A stretch of DNA of 64,000 bases. Source: Rhodocyclaceae bacterium. GTDB lineage: Bacteria > Pseudomonadota > Gammaproteobacteria > Burkholderiales > Rhodocyclaceae. The stretch lies in contig JALNXH010000003.1 of NCBI GenBank assembly GCA_023230455.1, forward strand, positions 197,707 through 261,706. The letters run 5' to 3'. The translations under genes and the position numbers were made by a program. The notes under the pieces are model-generated. The model searched no databases. It was not told where the DNA came from and worked only from the letters and a program-made list of their open reading frames with translations. Position 1 is the stretch's first letter; every line of letters starts with the position of its first letter. Below are positions 52,128-61,301 of this stretch, piece by piece.

Positions 52128-53021
52128 ATGAGCCTCGATCATCGCTATGACTTTGTGCTTCTGTTCGACGTGAAGGACGGCAACCCCAACGGCGACCCCG
52201 ATGCCGGCAACCTGCCGCGGCTCGATGCCGAAACCGGCCATGGCCTGGTGACGGACGTTTGCCTCAAGCGCAAGGTGCGCAATTACGTCGGCATGTCGCG
52301 TGGGGAGCAGCCACCGTATGAAATTTACGTCAAGGAAAAGGCCGTGCTGAACAAGCAGCACGAGCGTGCTTACGAAGGCATCGGCAAAGCCGATCTGCTC
52401 AAAGGCGACGACAAGAAACGCAAGGGCGGCGATGCGGTCGACGAAGCCCGGCAGTGGATGTGCAAGAATTTTTTCGATGTGCGTACCTTCGGCGCCGTGA
52501 TGTCCACCGGAGTGAACTGCGGCCAGGTGCGCGGCCCGGCGCAACTTACCTTCGCCCGCTCCGTCTCCCCTGTGGTTGCGCTGGAGCACTCCATTACCCG
52601 CATGGCCGTTGCTACCGAAGCCGAGGCCGAAAAGCAGCAAGGCGATAACCGCACCATGGGGCGCAAGTTCACCGTCCCCTACGGCCTCTATCGTGCCCAC
52701 GGTTTCGTTTCTGCGCATCTGGCCAAGCAGACAGGCTTTGGCGAAGACGACCTCAAGCTGCTGTGGGAATCGCTGGTCAATATGTTCGACCATGATCGCT
52801 CGGCGGCAAGAGGCGAGATGTCCACGCGGGGTCTCTATGTCTTCAAGCACGAGGGCGAGTTGGGCGATGCGCCGGCGCATGCTCTGTTCGATCAGGTGAA
52901 GGCGGTGCAGACCGTGCCGTCTGCGTCGGCTCGCAGCTTCGCCGATTTCACCGTCACTGCACCTGCCGCCGGTACCCTTTCCGACTTTCCCCGAGTGACT
53001 CTGGAGCGGATTGTCGGCTAA
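52128..53021 (+). CDS. cas7: type I-C Cascade backbone subunit Cas7c (Csd2)
   Basis: A 297-residue RAMP protein forming the crRNA-binding backbone. [21 protein letters not shown] at the start and [22 protein letters not shown] are Csd2 hallmarks. The second of two close ATGs (52128) is chosen because AAGG has proper spacing to it; the first (52122) overlaps the cas8c stop. Confidence 0.94.
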   Translation: MSLDHRYDFVLLFDVKDGNPNGDPDAGNLPRLDAETGHGLVTDVCLKRKVRNYVGMSRGEQPPYEIYVKEKAVLNKQHERAYEGIGKADLLKGDDKKRKGGDAVDEARQWMCKNFFDVRTFGAVMSTGVNCGQVRGPAQLTFARSVSPVVALEHSITRMAVATEAEAEKQQGDNRTMGRKFTVPYGLYRAHGFVSAHLAKQTGFGEDDLKLLWESLVNMFDHDRSAARGEMSTRGLYVFKHEGELGDAPAHALFDQVKAVQTVPSASARSFADFTVTAPAAGTLSDFPRVTLERIVG

Positions 53022-53063
53022 GGTTTGTCTATATTGATCGTATCTCATGGGCTACAATAAGCC

Positions 53064-53354
53064 GTGAAGCAGATTTTCACCACCGAGGTATTCGATGCTT
53101 GGTTCTCGGGCTTGCGTGATGCACGCACACGCGTGCGCATCCAGGCCCGCATCGACCGGGCAAGCTTAGGCAACTTCGGCGATTGCGAGCCGGTGGGCGA
53201 GGGGGTGTCGGAAATGCGCATCCACTACGGCCCCGGCTATCGGGTGTATTTCGTGCAGCGCGGTTTCGAGGTGGTGATCCTGCTGGCGGGAGGCGACAAG
53301 GCCTCCCAACCCAGGGACATCAAGCGTGCTTTGGAACTGGCGCGGGACGTGTAG
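53064..53354 (+). CDS. RelE/HigB-family toxin inside the cas operon
   Basis: A 96-residue protein of the RelE/ParE superfamily, closest in pattern to the HigB-like addiction module killer group: FTTEVFDAWFSGLRDARTRVRIQARIDRASLGNFGDCEPVGEGVSEMRIHYGPGYRVYF. Such toxins usually cleave mRNA on the ribosome. The start is GTG at 53064. It lies 42 bp after cas7c and 9 bp before its antitoxin, toxin-first as in higBA. Confidence 0.87.
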   Translation: MKQIFTTEVFDAWFSGLRDARTRVRIQARIDRASLGNFGDCEPVGEGVSEMRIHYGPGYRVYFVQRGFEVVILLAGGDKASQPRDIKRALELARDV

Positions 53355-53363
53355 GAGCGCATC

Positions 53364-53654
53364 ATGGGATCGACCAAACTGCGGCCCTGGGATTCGGCCG
53401 AACACCTGAAGACCGAAGAAGATATGGTCTTCTATCTCGAAGCGTGCCTGGAGGAGGGCGATGCCGCGCTGATCGCACATGCCCTCGGCGTGATCGCCAA
53501 GGCCCGTGGCATGACGCAACTGGCACGGGATACCGGGCTCTCGCGCGAGAGTTTGTACAAGGCGCTGTCCGGCGAAGGCAATCCGGAATTCGCTACGGTG
53601 ATGAAGGTGGTCAAGGCCCTGGGTTTTCGGCTCCACGCGGAGGCCGTTACGTGA
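53364..53654 (+). CDS. HigA-family antitoxin inside the cas operon
   Basis: A 96-residue HTH antitoxin. DSAEHLKTEEDMVFYLEACLEEGDAALIAHALGVIAKARGMTQLARDTGLSRESLYKALSGEGNPEFATVMKVVKALG is the pattern of addiction-module antidote proteins, with the HTH at about 50-75. It neutralises the upstream toxin and probably autoregulates. It separates the interference genes from cas4-cas1-cas2. Confidence 0.87.
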   Translation: MGSTKLRPWDSAEHLKTEEDMVFYLEACLEEGDAALIAHALGVIAKARGMTQLARDTGLSRESLYKALSGEGNPEFATVMKVVKALGFRLHAEAVT

Positions 53655-53676
53655 AACGCGCGTAAGGAGATTGCCA

Positions 53677-53760
53677 ATGTCTGAAATTCATTTTGTCGGT
53701 GAAACGATACCCGCTGTGATCCGCCTGCACTTCACCCGGGAAGAGGTGATTGCTGCATGA
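53677..53760 (+). CDS. 27-residue ORF coupled to cas4
   Basis: MSEIHFVGETIPAVIRLHFT... with AAGGAG 7 nt before the ATG and a stop overlapping the cas4 start (ATGA). No family was recognised. The good ribosome-binding site and coupling suggest real translation: either a leader that sets cas4 expression or the start of a decayed gene. Confidence 0.45.
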   Translation: MSEIHFVGETIPAVIRLHFTREEVIAA

Positions 53761-54401
53761 GTTTGCTGCGGGATAGTTCCGATGTCGAACCCATCCCCAT
53801 TTCTGCGCTGGAACACTGGAGCTACTGTCCGCGCCAGTGCTGCCTGATCCATGCCGAGCAGGCATTTGCCGAGAACGTCCACACCTTGCGCGGCCAGGCG
53901 GTGCATTCCCGCACCGACGAGCCCGGCGTCGAAACGCGGCCCGGCCTGCGCGTGGCTCGGGCTATCCCGCTCTGGTGCGACCGTCTGGGCTTGGTGGGCA
54001 AGTCGGATGTGGTGGAGTTTCTGGCGGATGGCACGCCCTATCCGGTGGAATACAAGCACGGCAAGAAGCGGCAGAAGCAGCACGACGATATTCAACTCGC
54101 GGCCCAGGCCCTCTGCCTGGAGGAAATGGAAGGCCGCCCGGTGCCTTATGGCGCCATCTACCACGCCAGTTCCCGGCGCCGACGCGAGGTAGCGATCAGC
54201 GCCGAATTGCGTCAGGCGGTGGAAACTGCCATCGCAGAAATCCGCGCGGCCCTTGCCGCGCCCCGCCTGCCGCCGCCGGTGAACGACGAGCGCTGTAGCG
54301 AGTGTTCGCTGATCGATTTGTGCCAACCGGCCGCCGTGGCGGCAAGTGGCCAGCAGCGCCAACTGGCGGCCCATCTCTTTGACGCCGACGACGGGAGTTG
54401 A
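53757..54401 (+). CDS. cas4: CRISPR adaptation nuclease Cas4
   Basis: A 214-residue RecB-like nuclease with a 4Fe-4S cluster that selects and trims PAM-bearing prespacers. Cysteines: CPRQC (about residue 24-28) and the C-terminal CSECSLIDLC. Nuclease residues: GKSDVVEFL and PVEYKHGKKR, then QLAAQALCLEE. Adjacent to cas1 with only 2 bp between the stop and the chosen cas1 GTG. Confidence 0.94.
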   Translation: MSLLRDSSDVEPIPISALEHWSYCPRQCCLIHAEQAFAENVHTLRGQAVHSRTDEPGVETRPGLRVARAIPLWCDRLGLVGKSDVVEFLADGTPYPVEYKHGKKRQKQHDDIQLAAQALCLEEMEGRPVPYGAIYHASSRRRREVAISAELRQAVETAIAEIRAALAAPRLPPPVNDERCSECSLIDLCQPAAVAASGQQRQLAAHLFDADDGS

Positions 54402-54403
54402 TC

Positions 54404-55435
54404 GTGCAAACCCTGCTCAATACGCTCTACGTCACCACACCCCTGGCCTATCTGCACCTGGATAACGATACCGTGCGCATAGAGGTTGAGCGCGAAACGC
54501 GGCTGCGGGTGCCGCTGCATCATCTGGGCGGCATTGTCGTCTTCGGCAATGTGCTGGTGTCGCCGGCCTTGATGCATCGCTTGGCCGACAACGGTCAGAG
54601 CCTGGTGTTGCTGGACGGTCACGGCCGTTTCAAGGCGCGGCTGGAAGGCCCGGTGTCGGGCAACATCCTGCTGCGCCAAGCCCAGCACGGCAAGGCGGGC
54701 GATGCCGGCTTTGCTTTGGACATGGCGCGGGCCTGCGTCGCGGGCAAGTTGCGCAATTCCCGGCAAGTTCTGCTGCGCGGCGCCCGCGAGGCCAAGAGCG
54801 AGGACGAGCGGGCGGTCATTTCCCGCGGGGCCGATGATCTGGCCGCTTCTTTGCGTGCTTTGCCGGAGGCGGGCGATCTCGATACGGTCCGCGGCATCGA
54901 AGGCGAGGCGGCACGCCAATATTTCGCTTGTCTGACATGGCTGGTGAAAGCGGATGCACGCGGAGATTTCGCCATGGACGGCCGCAGCCGGCGCCCGCCG
55001 CGGGATCGTATGAACGCGCTGCTTTCCTTCCTCTATGCCATGTTGATGAACGATTGCCGCTCGGCCTTGGAGACCGTGGGCCTCGATCCGCAATTGGGCT
55101 TCCTTCACGCTGTACGGCCGGGGCGGGCGGCGCTGGCGCTCGATTTGATGGAGGAGTTTCGTCACCAGGCGGATCGATTGGCGCTGACGCTGGTGAACCG
55201 GGGTCAGGTGCAGGCGGACGATTTCGTCCTGCATGAAGGTGGTGGCGTGACTCTGGGCGAAAAAGGCCGCAAGGCCGTGGTGGTGGCCTGGCAGGAGCGC
55301 AAGCAGGAAACGCTTTCCCATGCGTTGCTGGAGCAGCCCGTGGCCCTGGGGCTCGTGCCTCAGCTTCAGGCCCGTTTTCTCGCGCGCACGCTGCGTGGCG
55401 ACATGGAAAGCTATGTGCCCTTCCTGCTGAGGTAA
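54404..55435 (+). CDS. cas1: CRISPR integrase Cas1 (type I-C)
   Basis: A 343-residue integrase. [26 protein letters not shown] is the typical I-C start; the metal residues lie in [12 protein letters not shown] (Glu), [20 protein letters not shown] (His, Asp). GTG at 54404 with GGGAG upstream is preferred; a TTG at 54398 overlapping cas4 is also in frame. Confidence 0.94.
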   Translation: MQTLLNTLYVTTPLAYLHLDNDTVRIEVERETRLRVPLHHLGGIVVFGNVLVSPALMHRLADNGQSLVLLDGHGRFKARLEGPVSGNILLRQAQHGKAGDAGFALDMARACVAGKLRNSRQVLLRGAREAKSEDERAVISRGADDLAASLRALPEAGDLDTVRGIEGEAARQYFACLTWLVKADARGDFAMDGRSRRPPRDRMNALLSFLYAMLMNDCRSALETVGLDPQLGFLHAVRPGRAALALDLMEEFRHQADRLALTLVNRGQVQADDFVLHEGGGVTLGEKGRKAVVVAWQERKQETLSHALLEQPVALGLVPQLQARFLARTLRGDMESYVPFLLR

Positions 55436-55440
55436 CGCCC

Positions 55441-55731
55441 ATGCTGGTGATTGTCTGCTACGACGTGAATACCGAAACCCGCGAGGGGCGACGGCGCTTG
55501 CGCCGGGTGGCCAAAACCTGCGAGGGTGTGGGGCAGCGGGTACAAAAATCCGTGTTCGAATGCCAAGTGGATTTGGCACAACTGGAAGCGCTTGAACGCA
55601 AGCTACTGTCGGAAATTAGCCCCGCCGAGGACAATCTGCGGCTCTATCGCTTGGCCACTTCGCGGGGCTGCGAAGTGCGGGAGCACGGTATCTTCAGGGC
55701 CACCGATTTCGATGGCCCGTTGGTGGTGTAA
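55441..55731 (+). CDS. cas2: CRISPR adaptation protein Cas2
   Basis: A 96-residue ferredoxin-fold protein bridging Cas1 dimers. [40 protein letters not shown] is diagnostic, with the conserved Asp in YDVNT. Starts 5 bp after cas1. The array leader follows. Confidence 0.95.
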   Translation: MLVIVCYDVNTETREGRRRLRRVAKTCEGVGQRVQKSVFECQVDLAQLEALERKLLSEISPAEDNLRLYRLATSRGCEVREHGIFRATDFDGPLVV

Positions 55732-55932
55732 TACCCTCCATCGCCGAACGCCGCGGCGCGAACCCCAAGCGCTCATAAATCGCCAGCAGGTCCGCGCAGC
55801 AGGTAAGTCGATGAATTTTCAGGACGGCGTAAGCCGATTGGGTAGCCAATGGAAGTATGGGAAATGGTTCGTGCAACGGTCCGCGCAAAGTGGGCCGAAA
55901 TCCCAACACTTTCCGCCTGTTATGCGCGAACC
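55732..55932 (+). promoter_or_regulatory. CRISPR leader
   Basis: A 201-bp stretch between cas2 and the first repeat. It has no plausible gene and a lower density of GC than the cas genes in its second half. The promoter was not resolved (weak TTGGGT/TATGGG pair near 55838-55860). Its place at the cas2 side, with the mutated repeat at the opposite end, fixes array polarity. Confidence 0.65.
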
Positions 55933-58900
55933 GTCGCGCCCCTCGGCAACGAGGGGCGAGGATTGAAACCGCTCAAGCGGGGGTAACGGCATCCATTTGT
56001 ATCGTCGCGCCCCTCGGCAACGAGGGGCGAGGATTGAAACAGGTGCCCGCCGAACGCAAGAACTCGCAAGTCAGTGTCGCGCCCCTCGGCAACGAGGGGC
56101 GAGGATTGAAACCTTTGAATGGCAAAGCCAGAAAGGACTGCATCATGTCGCGCCCCTCGGCAACGAGGGGCGAGGATTGAAACGGCATCCGGTCATCGGC
56201 GTAGTAGCCGGCCTGCACGTCGCGCCCCTCGGCAACGAGGGGCGAGGATTGAAACAAGTCTTTGCCGGCGCAACCCGGCAAGGTCATCCCGTCGCGCCCC
56301 TCGGCAACGAGGGGCGAGGATTGAAACGGTGCCGGTACAGCGCAGGCCGCGGCCAAGTGCGGTCGCGCCCCTCGGCAACGAGGGGCGAGGATTGAAACAA
56401 CGAGCTGGCCAAGGAGCTGGGCGTCAAGATCAACGTCGCGCCCCTCGGCAACGAGGGGCGAGGATTGAAACGACTGTGGCCGAAACGAGAACCTTGAGGG
56501 AATGTGCGTCGCGCCCCTCGGCAACGAGGGGCGAGGATTGAAACCACTTTGGATTCCGCTTTCGGCGCCTCTGACTTATGTCGCGCCCCTCGGCAACGAG
56601 GGGCGAGGATTGAAACGACCCGCATGTCGCGGTGCATACGGCCTGGGACAGTCGCGCCCCTCGGCAACGAGGGGCGAGGATTGAAACATCTGCCCGCCGC
56701 CCTGCGCGTCGAGTACGGCCTGTCGCGCCCCTCGGCAACGAGGGGCGAGGATTGAAACTTCAGTGCTCATTATGGAGACCCCCAACGCAGAGTTGAGGTC
56801 GCGCCCCTCGGCAACGAGGGGCGAGGATTGAAACATTGGTTAAACATCTCCAGTTGCCCCACCGGCAGCGTCGCGCCCCTCGGCAACGAGGGGCGAGGAT
56901 TGAAACAGGAATTGCTCGGGCATGCCGACGTCAGCACAACGCGTCGCGCCCCTCGGCAACGAGGGGCGAGGATTGAAACCTGTGGTCGGACGCCGGCGAG
57001 CGCTTCGTGCCGGGTCGCGCCCCTCGGCAACGAGGGGCGAGGATTGAAACAAGGAAGAGTGCAAGGACAAGCGCACAGGATGCCGTCGCGCCCCTCGGCA
57101 ACGAGGGGCGAGGATTGAAACCGAAGGTAAACCTTCGGACGGCAAGCCGTCAAAGGGTCGCGCCCCTCGGCAACGAGGGGCGAGGATTGAAACCAACCAG
57201 ACAACCGAGGATAAGCAATGACGAAAAAGTCGCGCCCCTCGGCAACGAGGGGCGAGGATTGAAACGTTTTCATTCATGGGGCCAATTGCTTAATTTTTAG
57301 GGTCGCGCCCCTCGGCAACGAGGGGCGAGGATTGAAACATTACCAATCTACAAATATAGCAACAAAGCAGAAAGGTCGCGCCCCTCGGCAACGAGGGGCG
57401 AGGATTGAAACTGTCCAAAATTGTTTGATCCGGGCCCACACCTGGCGTCGCGCCCCTCGGCAACGAGGGGCGAGGATTGAAACTCGACTATGCCTGGTGT
57501 CAGAACTTCGGTTACGGCTGTCGCGCCCCTCGGCAACGAGGGGCGAGGATTGAAACCAGCTCTGGACGGTCGGTGACTTGACGGCGAGCATGGTCGCGCC
57601 CCTCGGCAACGAGGGGCGAGGATTGAAACACCGAAGAGAGCACCAAGCTGGCCCGCGCCATGGGGTCGCGCCCCTCGGCAACGAGGGGCGAGGATTGAAA
57701 CCGTGGTTCATTTGTCGTCCTTTCCCGGCGCAAGGCGTCGCGCCCCTCGGCAACGAGGGGCGAGGATTGAAACGATATGCCCGTCAGGCTTCTTCATTTC
57801 ACGCTTAAGTCGCGCCCCTCGGCAACGAGGGGCGAGGATTGAAACCAGCCATCGCGTTACAAGGTATTCCACGGCGGCCGGTCGCGCCCCTCGGCAACGA
57901 GGGGCGAGGATTGAAACTTAACTGACACGGCCGACGCTCGCCTACTCTCCGAGGTCGCGCCCCTCGGCAACGAGGGGCGAGGATTGAAACAACGCGCAAC
58001 TTGCAGGAGAGCGTCAAGGAGGATGTCGCGCCCCTCGGCAACGAGGGGCGAGGATTGAAACATCGAGGGCTACGGCGGAGCGATGATCGATGTGCGGGTC
58101 GCGCCCCTCGGCAACGAGGGGCGAGGATTGAAACCAAACGCGCCCAGCGACGTCGCTACCGGCCTGCCGGGTCGCGCCCCTCGGCAACGAGGGGCGAGGA
58201 TTGAAACGATGGTGCCCCAGGTCAGAGTGCTCTGCCCGCCGGTCGCGCCCCTCGGCAACGAGGGGCGAGGATTGAAACCATCCTCATCAGGAACCGTGTT
58301 GCCGATGCCGGGTCGCGCCCCTCGGCAACGAGGGGCGAGGATTGAAACTTCGACAATTACGACCGAAGGGACAAGAAAACCATGTCGCGCCCCTCGGCAA
58401 CGAGGGGCGAGGATTGAAACATCAACGTTTCGGCGTCCAGCATCATGTTCTCCAGTCGCGCCCCTCGGCAACGAGGGGCGAGGATTGAAACGTGTAGGTT
58501 TCAGGTGTAAAGGGTGAGTAGCAAAAGTCGCGCCCCTCGGCAACGAGGGGCGAGGATTGAAACATTACCGACACCGGCAAGAGCTTCATCCTGACCGAGT
58601 CGCGCCCCTCGGCAACGAGGGGCGAGGATTGAAACCCTTTCTTCGTTGTTCCGCCAGCGGCCTAACCCGTCGTCGCGCCCCTCGGCAACGAGGGGCGAGG
58701 ATTGAAACATCGATGCGTGAGGCGGCGACCTTCTACCAGGAGGTCGCGCCCCTCGGCAACGAGGGGCGAGGATTGAAACCGCGGTGCCCTGGTAGTCCCA
58801 ATGTGCGACCCAAGTCGCGCCCCTCGGCAACGAGGGGCGAGGATTGAAACAGGCCGATGGTGTTCTTGTTCGCTTCGAGGAAGGCGAGTCGCGCCCCTCG

Positions 58901-59574
58901 GCAACGAGGGGCGAGGATTGAAACGACGAGCCAGAATGGTATGACGCCGAACGACAAGTGTCGCGCCCCTCGGCAACGAGGGGCGAGGATTGAAACGTGG
59001 GACCAAGTGGCCGCGGGCGGCGCGGTGGACGATGTCGCGCCCCTCGGCAACGAGGGGCGAGGATTGAAACGGCGTTTCCCGTGCGCAACCGCCGCATTTC
59101 GCCCAGTCGCGCCCCTCGGCAACGAGGGGCGAGGATTGAAACCTGCCGGCGCCGCAGCAACTCAGGCGTATTGCCCGTCGCGCCCCTCGGCAACGAGGGG
59201 CGAGGATTGAAACAATTCCGGCAATGCGACGGACGTCTCAAAATTCAATGTCGCGCCCCTCGGCAACGAGGGGCGAGGATTGAAACTTCTGACCGACAGC
59301 GCGCACAAGCTGATGGCGCTGGTCGCGCCCCTCGGCAACGAGGGGCGAGGATTGAAACATTCTCTTGTGTCATTTGCTTCTCCGAACAAACCGTGTCGCG
59401 CCCCTCGGCAACGAGGGGCGAGGATTGAAACCCCAGTGGCACGGGCATCGGCACGGTTCAGAAGGTGTCGCGCCCCTCGGCAACGAGGGGCGAGGATTGA
59501 AACCATTTTTTCGTCCGTGGCGAGGGAGCCCAGCCGGGTCGCGCCCCTCGGCAACGAGGGGCGCGGATTGAAAC
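55933..59574 (+). CRISPR. type I-C CRISPR array, 51 repeats and 50 spacers
   Basis: The 37-nt repeat begins GTCGCGCCCCTCG, has loop GCAA and ends CGAGGATTGAAAC, forming a 9-bp stem. By hand count there are 51 repeats (starts from 55933 to 59538) with spacers of 33-39 nt, mostly 34-36. All repeats appear identical except the last, which has GCGCGGATTG in place of GCGAGGATTG. The GAAAC end matches type I-C and agrees with the adjacent cas genes. Several spacers are AT-rich, unlike the host. Confidence 0.98.
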
Positions 59575-59657
59575 ATAAGCTAAGCAGAATTTCTTGGTTC
59601 TGTTGAAAGCAGGGTTTCCGTAAATTTCACTCCGTCAATCAAAATGGAGTGATTCCC

Positions 59658-60656
59658 ATGAAATTCCCTCGCCGCACTTTCATTGCCGCTGCCCTTGCCT
59701 TTGGCCTGCTGGGTAACGCCCTCGCCGAAACCAGTCTGCTCAACGTTTCCTACGATCCGACGCGGGAGCTGTATCAGGACTTCAACGCCGCTTTCGCTAA
59801 ATACTGGAAGGCGAAATCCGGCGAGGATGTCGCCATCAAGGCTTCGCACGGCGGTTCCGGCAAGCAGGCGCGGGCGGTGATCGACGGCCTTTCCGCTGAC
59901 GTGGTGACGCTGGCGCTGGCTTATGACATCGACGCGATTGCCGAGAAAGGATTGATTGCTGCGGACTGGCAGAAGAAGCTGCCGCACAATGCGTCGCCGT
60001 ATACCTCGACCATCGTCTTCCTCGTTCGCAAGGGCAATCCGAAGGGCATCAAGGATTGGGGCGACCTGATCAAGCCGGGCGTGGAGATCATTACTCCGAA
60101 CCCGAAGACTTCCGGCGGCGCGCGCTGGAACTACCTGGCGGCCTGGGGGTATGCCAAACAGTTGAAAGGCGGCAGCGATGCCACGGCGCAGGACTTCGTC
60201 AAGAAGCTCTTCGCCAACGTCAAGGTGCTCGACTCGGGCGCCCGCGGTTCCACCACCACCTTCGTCGAGCGCGGCATCGGCGATGTGCTGATCGCCTGGG
60301 AGAACGAGGCCTATCTGTCGGTCAAGGAACTCGGCCCGGACAAATTCGAGATCGTCACGCCCTTACTCTCGATCCTCGCCGAGCCGCCGGTGGCCGTGGT
60401 GGACAAGGTGGTGGACCGGAAAGGGACGCGCAAGCAGGCAACGGCCTATCTGAACTACCTCTATTCCGAGGAGGGCCAGGACATCGCGGCGAAGAACTAC
60501 TACCGCCCGACGGACAAGAAGGTCGCCGCGAAGTATGCCAAGCAGTTCGCCAATGTGAAGTTGATCAACATCGACGAGGCTTTCGGCGGCTGGAGCAAGG
60601 CGCAGAAGACCCACTTCGCCGACGGTGGCATCTTCGACCAGATCTCCGTGAAGTGA
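59658..60656 (+). CDS. sbp: sulfate/thiosulfate ABC transporter substrate-binding protein
   Basis: A 332-residue periplasmic protein. A signal peptide ([20 protein letters not shown], cleavage near residue 24) is followed by the Sbp/CysP pattern [50 protein letters not shown] and [24 protein letters not shown] precedes the ATG at 59658; an upstream GTG is in frame. No cysTWA genes follow, so the permease must be elsewhere. Confidence 0.94.
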   Translation: MKFPRRTFIAAALAFGLLGNALAETSLLNVSYDPTRELYQDFNAAFAKYWKAKSGEDVAIKASHGGSGKQARAVIDGLSADVVTLALAYDIDAIAEKGLIAADWQKKLPHNASPYTSTIVFLVRKGNPKGIKDWGDLIKPGVEIITPNPKTSGGARWNYLAAWGYAKQLKGGSDATAQDFVKKLFANVKVLDSGARGSTTTFVERGIGDVLIAWENEAYLSVKELGPDKFEIVTPLLSILAEPPVAVVDKVVDRKGTRKQATAYLNYLYSEEGQDIAAKNYYRPTDKKVAAKYAKQFANVKLINIDEAFGGWSKAQKTHFADGGIFDQISVK

Positions 60657-60664
60657 GCTGAGTC

Positions 60665-61246
60665 ATGGCAACCACCCTGATCGTGCCCGGTCTCGACAAC
60701 AGCGGCCCCGACCACTGGCAAAGCGGGTGGCAGGCGCTGGAGCCGGAATCGGTCCGGGTGGAGCAGGAAAGTTGGACGACGCCCGATCTGCCGCGCTGGG
60801 CGGCGAATGTGACGGCTGCCCTGGACGGGGAAAGCCGGCCAGTCTGGATCGTCGCCCACAGCTTTGGCTGCCTGGCGGCGGTAGTCGCCGCAACGCGGCG
60901 GCCGGGGGCGGTGCGCGGCGCATTCCTCGTCGCACCGGCCGATCCGCAAAAATTCGGCGTTGCCCATCATCTGCCGCAGGCCGCCCTGCCGTTTCCCAGC
61001 CTGCTGGTCGCCAGCAGTACCGATCCGTGGATCAAGCTGATGACGGCGGCGTTGTGGGCCGAGCGCTGGGGCAGCCGGCTGGTGAATATTGGCGCTGCCG
61101 GCCATATCAACGCGGCCTCGGGTTTCGGCCCGTGGATCGAAGGACGGGCGTTGTTCGGTCGTTTCTGCCGCAGCCAGCAGGAGTGGTTGCACGGCGACAT
61201 CGGTGTCGATGCTGGCGAGGTGAAGTCTCAATTCCGTTTGGGCTGA
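60665..61246 (+). CDS. RBBP9/YdeN-family alpha/beta hydrolase
   Basis: A 193-residue serine hydrolase. LIVPGLDNSGPDHWQSGWQ is typical of RBBP9/YdeN; the nucleophile elbow is AHSFGC, the Asp lies in ASSTDPWI and the His in GAAGHINAASGFGPW. Substrate unknown. It starts 8 bp after sbp, likely cotranscribed. Confidence 0.9.
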   Translation: MATTLIVPGLDNSGPDHWQSGWQALEPESVRVEQESWTTPDLPRWAANVTAALDGESRPVWIVAHSFGCLAAVVAATRRPGAVRGAFLVAPADPQKFGVAHHLPQAALPFPSLLVASSTDPWIKLMTAALWAERWGSRLVNIGAAGHINAASGFGPWIEGRALFGRFCRSQQEWLHGDIGVDAGEVKSQFRLG

Positions 61247-61272
61247 CCCTTCGACAGGCTCTCAAGAACGGA
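61247..61272. repeat. degenerate palindromic repeat related to the one at 26199
   Basis: CCCTTCGACAGGCTC followed by TCAAGAACGGA. Read in reverse it has GAGCC-TGTCGAAGG, close to GAGCCCCGTCGAAGG in the element at 26199, and half of the CGAACGG arm. It sits between convergent genes. Confidence 0.4.
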
Positions 61273-61301
61273 CTTCATGCATCTTCGTGCCGGATTAATA
61301 G

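Noticed and set aside
55694..55909. A 71-codon minus-strand frame in the leader containing LLAIYERLGFAPRR
   Set aside because: Slightly GNAT-like by eye, but there is no complete domain or start signal and it overlaps cas2; taken as chance.
55973..59554. Many open frames on both strands with repeated peptides (for example VAPLGNEGRGLK or RPSLPRGAT)
   Set aside because: They are translations of the CRISPR repeat, not proteins.
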